Of a DNA stretch of 64,000 bases, positions 57,808 to 64,000 are shown piece after piece. Under the pieces are notes generated by a model, which searched no databases, had not been told where the DNA came from, and saw nothing but the letters and a program-made list of their open reading frames with translations. The translations under genes and the position numbers were made by a program. Numbering within the stretch: the first letter of the stretch is position 1; each line of letters opens with the position of its first letter. Source of the DNA: Halicephalobus mephisto. Its lineage: Eukaryota > Nematoda > Chromadorea > Rhabditida > Panagrolaimidae. Where the stretch lies: assembly GCA_009193035.1 (NCBI GenBank), contig SWDT01000200.1, positions 124,001 through 188,000 of the forward strand, read 5' to 3'.

Positions 57808-58088
57808 ACCCTGAAAAGATTATCCCTGCTAGTTATCAAATTTTACGAAAAATCCAAGGTTGAACGACGAAATTAAGGAAGAGAACGAAAGTCACAACGG
57901 GACAGAAAAATGGTCGCTCGGTGGACAAACTGGCAAATCGCCAGAGACGCGCTCACTTGTCGGATTTGTTTGGTCGGTTTCCTCTCGCGTACACCTAAAT
58001 TTGGCCGAAATTTACTAAAACCTTTATTAACTTTCAAAATACATTATTATATCTTTGGTAAATGCCAGACATATTATGACATGGTAAA

Positions 58089-58415
58089 TTAACTGGTTAT
58101 TGCAGATTGTTTTAATAAACTCCTGACTTTCCCTCTGGCAGCTTCTGAAACTAGAATTTTCGAGTTGAATTTCGGTTTTTCCCACTGGTCGAAGGTTCTG
58201 GGAAGGCCTCTGAAGATGTGAGGATAACTCCCCTTTTTGTTCGTGAGGCTTCTTGAGTGGCGGAGTCTGTGTTTTATGCGGTAGTCTTCCAGTGCCTTCT
58301 TGTAGTTCCTGACTCTGCCCAGAAGGATTGCCTCCAGTTCATCTAGTTCGAATCTCTTCTTTCCGCTTACCACGACAATAAAGAATAAAGCAAAAGTTAA
58401 AAGGAGAAATTTCAT
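58089..58415 (-). CDS. Small secreted protein, unknown
   Basis: Single exon, 108 residues. A clear signal peptide (MKFLLLTFALFFIVVVSG) is followed by a basic, Lys/Arg-rich mature part with dibasic sites (KKRFELDELE, RSLTNKKGS, EKPKFNSKIL) and no cysteine. Dibasic sites could be processed as in a neuropeptide-like precursor, but no repeated peptide is seen. The start at 58415 was chosen because it begins the signal peptide. A TATAAAA box lies on the minus strand about 60 bp upstream (around 58475). Confidence 0.6.
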   Translation of the reverse strand: MKFLLLTFALFFIVVVSGKKRFELDELEAILLGRVRNYKKALEDYRIKHRLRHSRSLTNKKGSYPHIFRGLPRTFDQWEKPKFNSKILVSEAARGKVRSLLKQSAITS

Positions 58416-58746
58416 TTTTAATAATATTTCCTTAGTCACCCTACAAATGAGCAATACACCATTTCGAATCATATTTTATACCGAAGTACCTGTCTCGCCT
58501 CGTCAAAATATGCTTTATCAGCAAATCATCTAAGCAGTGTTGAATTGGAAGCACGTGTTGTCTTCTAGGACACTGAGTATGAAAAACTGATGTGTGAATG
58601 ATCTAAGAACACTAATCGTATAATTTTATCATTTGAAATAACTTCCTTATTTGAGAATAACAGAAAATCGCCCAAAGAATTTGATTAAAACTGAATGCGA
58701 CCATATTCATTAACAAATAAAGACCTAAAATAAGCTCACCCGTTAA
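58416..58746. other. Short intergenic region
   Basis: About 330 bp upstream of the small secreted protein gene, containing its TATA-like box (TATAAAATATG on the minus strand near 58475). No further gene. Confidence 0.4.
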
Positions 58747-59180
58747 TTACTCGTGCTCAGAGTGCTTGGCAGTAGTTTTAGGAAGAAGACTGCTGTGAAT
58801 CGAAGGAAGGACACCGCCTTGGGAAATAGTAACTCCAGAAAGAAGCTTGTTCAATTCTTCATCGTTGCGGATGGCGAGTTGCAAGTGACGAGGGTTGATT
58901 CGTGTTTTCTTGTTGTCACGGGCAGCATTTCCGGCCAATTCGAGAATTTCAGCCGTGAGATATTCGAGGACAGCGGCAAGATAGACAGGAGCTCCACCTA
59001 CGGCAGATATCGATATATCGAAAACAACAAACAATAAAACTAACCTCCAATACGTTCGGCATAGTGGCCTTTGCGGAGCAGCTTGTGGAAACGACCAACG
59101 GGGAATTGAAGTCCAGCACGAGTGCTTCGTGATTTGGCTTTTCCGCCAGTCTTGGCCGTGACGTTTCCTCTTCCGGACAT
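58747..59180 (-). CDS. Histone H2A variant with an intron
   Basis: Exons 59180-59045 and 58997-58747; 128 residues. The histone fold is intact: [59 protein letters not shown] and [11 protein letters not shown]. It differs from canonical H2A in the L1 loop and in RIGGGAP (usually RVGAGAP), in [17 protein letters not shown] (usually GVTIAQGGVLPNIQAV), and in the tail [11 protein letters not shown]. There is no SQ(E/D)Y phosphorylation motif, so it is not a standard H2A.X. The intron and the lack of linked H2B, H3 or H4 genes suggest a replication-independent variant. Confidence 0.85.
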
Positions 59181-59452
59181 GGTGGGTCAGGAACTCGAGC
59201 AATTGACCGAGAATGGCTGATCGAATAAAGTCAAGGAATGAGGGAAAACGGCAATGGTCAGTTGCATGTGGGAAAGTATGGTATTTGCCTGTGTCTCATG
59301 ACGAAACCTAGAAGCGTGTTTTTGAATTTAGTGACGTCAGTGATTATTATGATCGTTGTTTATCAGTGTTTGTGCTTCCCTTTACCAGAGTACGTTGCTT
59401 TTCTCGAATGATAGTGGATTCAGTTCTTATTTTTATTTGGGAGAAAGAATCG

Positions 59453-61332
59453 ATGATTCCGGGAATTATTTTTTTCAGTTTTTTCTTCCCGACTGTTGGC
59501 GCCACGAACTCTGATGACTTGGTGACTAATCTTCCGGGGGTGTTGTTCCGGACTAATTTCTCTACTTATTCCGGGATTTTATATGCAAATGCCCAAAAAA
59601 CATGGAAAATGCAATATTTGCTCTTCGAGTCGAAATCAAATCCACTGACGGATCCTCTGATCGTCTGGTATTCTGGAGGTCCAGGCTGTAGTGGGATCTC
59701 CGAGGTGTTTCAAGAACACGGTCCCTTCTATGTGACTAGGGACGGACAAAACTTATTCGAGAACGTCTTTGCATGGAATCACAATGCCAATTTTCTAGTT
59801 GTGGATTCTCCCATCGGAGTTGGATTTAGTTTTGATTCGACTAATATTTCTTTCATCAAGGCTACTGACGAGCAGACTGCCGAACAGAATTACGTGGCTC
59901 TGAAGGATTTTTTCAACAGAGCTCAAACAAGGTACAAAGGAAGGGATTTCTTCATCGCCGGAGTCAGTTACGGTGGAATTTACGTGAGTTCGTTTATAAT
60001 CACTTTGAAATCTCAAACCAACTTAGGTTCCAATGTTATCTGCCAAAGTGGCGGAAGACGATTCCTTCCCGGCGAAATTTAAGGTTGGTTGCAAGTTTGT
60101 TTTGTGCTTTGATGTTGTCGAAATTTCAGGGAATAGCAATTGGAAATGGTCTCCTTCACGTGAGTATCTTTAACAACGCTCGTATCTTGTGGAGTTTTTA
60201 TAGCGGAAGAATTTCCATGCAGTAAGTGATTTTTGGTTTTACTTTTACAACCCATTTTGAGTTTAGAGATTGGGATGTTCTTAAATCCAGTCAATGCTGC
60301 AATAATCCCGATCTTGACTCTTGTGATTTTTCAAAGTTTTTGAAAACTCAAAATGGAATGACTTTTGTCGGCGACAATACTATCTGCGGAAAAATTTTGA
60401 ATCCCATCGTGAATACGCCGTAAGTTTAACGCTTTTCCTTCTTAGATAACTTCATTCCTCAATAGTGATCAAGTCAATCAGATGAATTACTACCTTTCTT
60501 GTTATGAAGATCCGCAATCGAAGAGATTCCAAGACAAGACTGTTACTGTTTCGTCTGGAGAAAATCCAGCCGATCAATTCAATCGAGACTCAACTGATTC
60601 TTTGAACGGGTACTACTGCTGGAGCGGAGGAGCGACTTATAACTATTTGAACAAAGAGGAAGTCCAGAAAGCTCTGCATGTCGATCAGCAGTTTATCGAT
60701 GCCAAAAGAAAAATGATGAGTTGCAAGTGAGTTGTGTCTCCGATGTTACTGTAATGAGTAGTTTCATTTCAGTGATGACTTGACGAGCCAATACAAATTG
60801 ACTAATCCTGACATGACTTTATTTTTCGAAAGAATTATTAAGAAAGTCGCTGATTTCCACATTCTCATCTACAACGGAAATGTAAATGCTTGATTCCTAT
60901 ACTACAACGTTGAAAATTGTTTAGGTAGACACAGTCTGTAATTTCCTCGGAGCAGCCATGTTCGCGAATTCGTTCGCCGGATCTCATGGCTTCTCTGACC
61001 CGGAGCCGAGGGAAAGATGGTTCTTCAGGAATTCTCTCGCTGGTTTCCATCAAAGGTACAGGAACGAACAAAAGAATATATCCATGGATATTGTCGTCGT
61101 TAACGGAGCTGGACATCTCTCTCCGATTGACAGACCTGGTCCAACTTTCATGATGATTAACAATTTCATGAAGGATCTCTACTGTAACTACAGTAGCACA
61201 GATGGGATAGACGTCAACCCGAAGTTGTCTCCTCTGTCGGAATCGGCACAAACATCTACAGGAACTTCTGGAAGAGTTAGGGAGTATTTTGGTTTGTCTG
61301 TTCTTTTCTCGTTAATTGCTTGTAAATTGTAA
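59453..61332 (+). CDS. Serine carboxypeptidase (S10, CTSA-like)
   Basis: Lysosomal or secreted carboxypeptidase. Exons 59453-59983, 60027-60083, 60130-60221, 60267-60419, 60466-60726, 60773-60881 and 60925-61332; 536 residues. A signal peptide (IPGIIFFSFFFPTVGA) is followed by the oxyanion region WYSGGPGCSG (usually GCSS). The nucleophile motif is FIAGVSYGGIYVP, with Val in place of the usual Glu before Ser. The Asp is in YNGNVDTVCN and the His in NGAGHLSPIDRP, so the triad is complete. Cys pairs are present. A hydrophobic C-terminus (YFGLSVLFSLIACKL) hints at a GPI anchor or TM tail. Starts at 59408 or further upstream are possible but would weaken the signal peptide. Confidence 0.88.
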
Positions 61333-61739
61333 TTGAAAAACGAAAGAATGTTTCACTTTCTGTCTTAAACATTGCTCAATCTCTAAACGATCCTAATTAT
61401 TTGTTTTCGAAGCATATTTTCGGATAAATTGTTCACAGAAGTAATCCGTTTTGGTGATGATTCTCGTGTTGGTCCGAAGTTGACCTCAACAACAGTGCAC
61501 ATGAAATCCTTTCAATTTGAAATTCTAATAATAAAGCTTGAAATCCAATTGAAAGTTCAAACTTGAAGAAGAAGCGGTCATGCTTAGTTGCTCGTCATTT
61601 GCTCGCTCTCTAGCACGAGGAAGGGCCAAGACGGGTCTCAGCTGCTAGGACCGGACACACTAGCCTCCTGACAAACCAGCGAACGCACTTGTTTTTTCAG
61701 TTCTTGTTGCTACATTTCTTTCCATTTATTGATTCTGAA
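61333..61739. other. Intergenic region
   Basis: About 400 bp with poly(A)-like AATAAA near 61530 for the carboxypeptidase. A GC-rich stretch (61600-61680) just upstream of the next gene is probably its promoter or 5' UTR. No gene seen. Confidence 0.45.
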
Positions 61740-62093
61740 ATGACCGAAGTAAGTACTTTATTGGAAAACCCCAAATAAATGAGATTTCAGCCACCGCCAG
61801 AGTACTCCGAAGCCATTAGAACAGGAATCGCTTTCAATGCGGGCTCAAGTCAATCCGAAGCCAACATGATTCCCCTTCTTTCCCAAGCGGTCCTGGACCA
61901 GTCGGCAACAATAGTGAAACTCGAAAAGCAGATTGAACTCCAAAATGACGAAATTAAGCTTCTGAAAGCGAAAGTGGACGATCTCCAACTCTTCCATGGA
62001 GAAAGAAGAAGAAACGCCGCTTTGGAGCTCTTTTGTGCACTGATAATCTTGTTTTTCGTCATCGCTTTCATCAGACTTTTCAAAACAAGATAA
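61740..62093 (+). CDS. Tail-anchored coiled-coil protein
   Basis: Exons 61740-61748 and 61791-62093; 103 residues. The first exon encodes only MTE. A PPPEY sequence (a WW-domain-binding PPxY motif) lies at residues 4-8. A coiled coil (VKLEKQIELQNDEIKLLKAK) follows, then a single C-terminal membrane segment (LFCALIILFFVIAFIRLF) ending in KTR, typical of tail-anchored ER or mitochondrial proteins. The family is not recognised; the layout recalls SNARE-like or Mff-like proteins, but no specific signature supports either. Confidence 0.7.
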
Positions 62094-62448
62094 TTACAGT
62101 TTATTTATTATGTACTGTTTTGAATCAAAACAATCTTGTACATAAGATGATTTAAACAGCTCTTCCATTCCATAAACCCTACTTGACCTTTCAAGAGACT
62201 CAACAACGGGTTCCGGACAGATCCTCTGTCCTTATCCACTTAATTATCACTTCTGAAAAATTCTCTGTTCTAAATTACCATCCCTAGAAATTTACATAAC
62301 TCTGGTAGTGGAAACTGTATGCAGATGAAATTTTCGGAATATTCTCCACAACCTCCTCCACCCGTACTGTGGAGGATTTCTTCTTGCTGATTCAACCGAG
62401 TGGTAAGTCCCTTCATTCAATCCCTCGACCAGTCAATTTTTCAGAATA
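62094..62448. other. Promoter region of MSP-domain gene
   Basis: 355 bp without a gene. A TTTTTCAG acceptor lies just four bases upstream of the ATG at 62449, suggesting SL1 trans-splicing. Confidence 0.45.
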
Positions 62449-62775
62449 ATGGCCCTGAACATCGAACCAACTGCTGCCAACTTCCCTGCTAGTGGAGGCA
62501 TCACTACTCATGACATCATCAATTTGACGGATACTCGTCTCGGATTCAAGATCAAAAGCTCCAATAACGACCACTACAGAGTCAAACCCGTCTACGGATT
62601 CGTGGCACCCAAGGGTCGAACCCCTCTTAACATCATCCGTCTGAACGGACCCCCTAAGGAAGACAAACTCGTCGTTCAATGGGCCGAAGTCCCTGCCGAT
62701 GAGGAGGATCCCCAAGCCCCTTTCAAGGCCGGAGCCCAGGCTGGAGAAGTTATCCTTCCCATCAAGGCTGAGTAG
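62449..62775 (+). CDS. MSP-domain sperm protein (SSP-like)
   Basis: Single exon, 108 residues, the usual length of the small sperm-specific MSP-domain family. The immunoglobulin-like MSP fold is visible as LNIEPTAANFPASGG, the strand FKIKSSNNDHYRVKPVYGFV, PKGRTPLNIIRLNGPPKEDK and VVQWAEVPADEEDPQAPF. Expression is expected in spermatocytes. It lacks introns, like most sperm MSP-family genes. Convergent with ama-1, whose stop is 129 bp away. Confidence 0.9.
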   Translation: MALNIEPTAANFPASGGITTHDIINLTDTRLGFKIKSSNNDHYRVKPVYGFVAPKGRTPLNIIRLNGPPKEDKLVVQWAEVPADEEDPQAPFKAGAQAGEVILPIKAE

Positions 62776-62903
62776 ATTATCTCATTGATTAACTAAATTC
62801 GTCCCGAGGTTTGCATGCCAATAAAGGTTAAACTAAATTCTTTACTGTTGGAACAAATATCGAGTCAAATTCATTAACAACAAGAGCCATTGAGAAATGG
62901 CAT

Positions 62904-64000
62904 TTATTTGCGCTTCTCATTCTTGTCAGCTGGAGAGTACGATGGAGAACTTGGGCTGTACTGAGGACTGGACGGCGAGTATTGAGGACTCGAAGGAGAA
63001 TAATTCGGAGAAGTAGGACTGTAATTGTACGATGGACTGTACGTTGGAGAACTTGGGCTGTACTGCGGACTTGTTGGCGAATACTGAAATCAAATTCATA
63101 GATAACGTCGAGGGCCAGGAAACTTACAGTTGGATTCGACGGGGTGTACTGAGGACTTGACGGCGAGTACTGCGGTGAAGATGGAGAATACTGCGGAGAA
63201 GACGGAGAAAGAGCCGGAGAAGAAGGAGAATACTGTGGACTTGAAGGTGAGTACTGCGCAGTAGATGGAGAATACTGAAACAATCGATTGGTTATTAACA
63301 CCTTTCCAAAAACTTACACTTGGGCTGGATGGACTGTACTGCGGACTAGACGGAGAATACTGTGGACTCGAAGGAGAATACTGCGGAGACGAGGGAGAGT
63401 AGGTCGGAGACGACGGAGAGTAACTCGGGCTCGTCGGCGAGTAACTTGGAGAAGTTGGCGAGTATCTCGGACTAGTAGGGGAGTATGTGTTTCCAGCCGG
63501 AGAAGTCGGAGAATAACTTGGACTCGTCGGAGAATAACTCGGACTGGTGGGAGAGTAGCTCGGACTCGTCGGACTGTATGACGGAGAAGTAGGAGAATAG
63601 CTTGGTGACGTCGGGGAGTACCCAGGAGAAGTTGGTGAATAACTCGGACTTGTTGGTGAATAGCTGGGACTCGTTGGACTATAAGATGGAGATGTAGGAG
63701 AGTAGCTCGGTGACGTCGGTGAATAGCTCGGTGATGTAGGAGAATACCCAGGGGACTTGGTCGAATAAGAGGGACTTGTCGGAGAATACATAGGAGAAGT
63801 AGGAGAATAGCCAGCTCCGTCATAACTTGGGCTCGTCGGTGAATAGCGGTAGGCAGGGCTAGACGGACTGCGGTAAGCAGGACTAGCCAGCGATCCATAT
63901 TCGCGAGGAGACATCGCACCTGGAGACATGGCTCCAATCGAGTGAGCAGGAGATTGATCAGCTCTTGGAGACCATCCTTCACTGTAAGACGGCGAGTACG
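62904..64000 (-). CDS. ama-1: RNA polymerase II largest subunit, CTD (partial)
   Basis: The 3' part of the gene; the 5' part lies beyond the right edge. Exons here: >64000-63318, 63274-63128 and 63083-62904. Linker ([19 protein letters not shown]), then about 37 heptads. The first half is mainly YSPTSPS, the second half mainly YSPSSPQ. The C-terminus is [11 protein letters not shown]. The middle exon encodes exactly seven heptads (147 nt), and both introns split at heptad boundaries. The CTD carries the Ser2/Ser5/Ser7 phosphorylation code that couples capping, splicing and 3' processing to transcription. Confidence 0.97.

Noticed and set aside
61560..61680. tRNA- or snRNA-like GC-rich stretch
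   Set aside because: No TPsiC (GGTTCRANYCC) box or cloverleaf could be built; more likely promoter/5' UTR of the next gene.
63288..63982. Arg-rich frames over the CTD repeats
   Set aside because: Shifted-frame shadows of the heptad-coding repeat.

Overview
This window is nuclear DNA of a nematode, most likely a free-living rhabditid. The evidence is many 41-50 bp introns ending in TTTCAG-like acceptors, acceptor-like sites just 5' of several start codons (as expected for spliced-leader trans-splicing), and a nematode-typical gene set: cuticle collagen, serpentine chemoreceptors, an MSP-domain sperm protein, SKP1-related genes and orthologues of unc-97, mec-2, alg-1, eftu-2, sars-2 and ama-1. 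I cannot name the species. In C. elegans unc-97, mec-2 and alg-1 are on X, ama-1 on IV and eftu-2 on III, so this segment mixes several ancestral linkage groups. No rRNA, tRNA, SL RNA, snRNA or CRISPR array was recognised. All gene models were spliced by hand from the sequence; phases were checked by arithmetic and no transcript was available.

Layout. 1-8.8 kb: three minus-strand 7TM chemoreceptors of one Sra/Sre-like family, with shared exon structure, in AT-rich DNA with small palindromic repeats. 8.8-13.7 kb: a compact housekeeping block, DNAJC28 followed by RSRC1 on the minus strand (possible operon), divergent from mitochondrial seryl-tRNA synthetase and an Mpv17-family gene on the plus strand. 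14.6-16.4 kb: a rhodopsin-like GPCR. 16.4-20 kb: no confident gene. 20-25.5 kb: cuticle collagen, PINCH/UNC-97 with five LIM domains, a SKP1-like gene and a Tc1-type MITE. 25.5-29.8 kb: ZC2HC1-type zinc-finger gene, a four-helix membrane protein, and a second type of chemoreceptor.

31.7-43.8 kb is one large mec-2 (stomatin) locus. Six alternative 5' ends can join in frame to one stomatin core, and two alternative 3' ends are visible: a short one with its own poly(A) signal, and a very long one adding a roughly 1,150-residue low-complexity tail. Several inverted-repeat elements sit in its introns.

43.9-64 kb: a second SKP1-like gene; a divergent Lon-related protein that lacks the P-loop and the protease domain (the most unusual gene here); an Old-Yellow-Enzyme-type flavin oxidoreductase; a slicer-competent miRNA Argonaute (alg-1/2); U5 snRNP GTPase EFTUD2; a Q/P-rich protein; a small secreted protein; an intron-containing H2A variant; a serine carboxypeptidase; a tail-anchored coiled-coil protein; an MSP-domain protein; and the C-terminal repeat domain of RNA polymerase II (ama-1), which runs off the right edge.

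The window holds no single cassette-like system. Its main interest is the architecture of the mec-2 locus, the degenerate Lon homologue, and the families of small non-autonomous elements.
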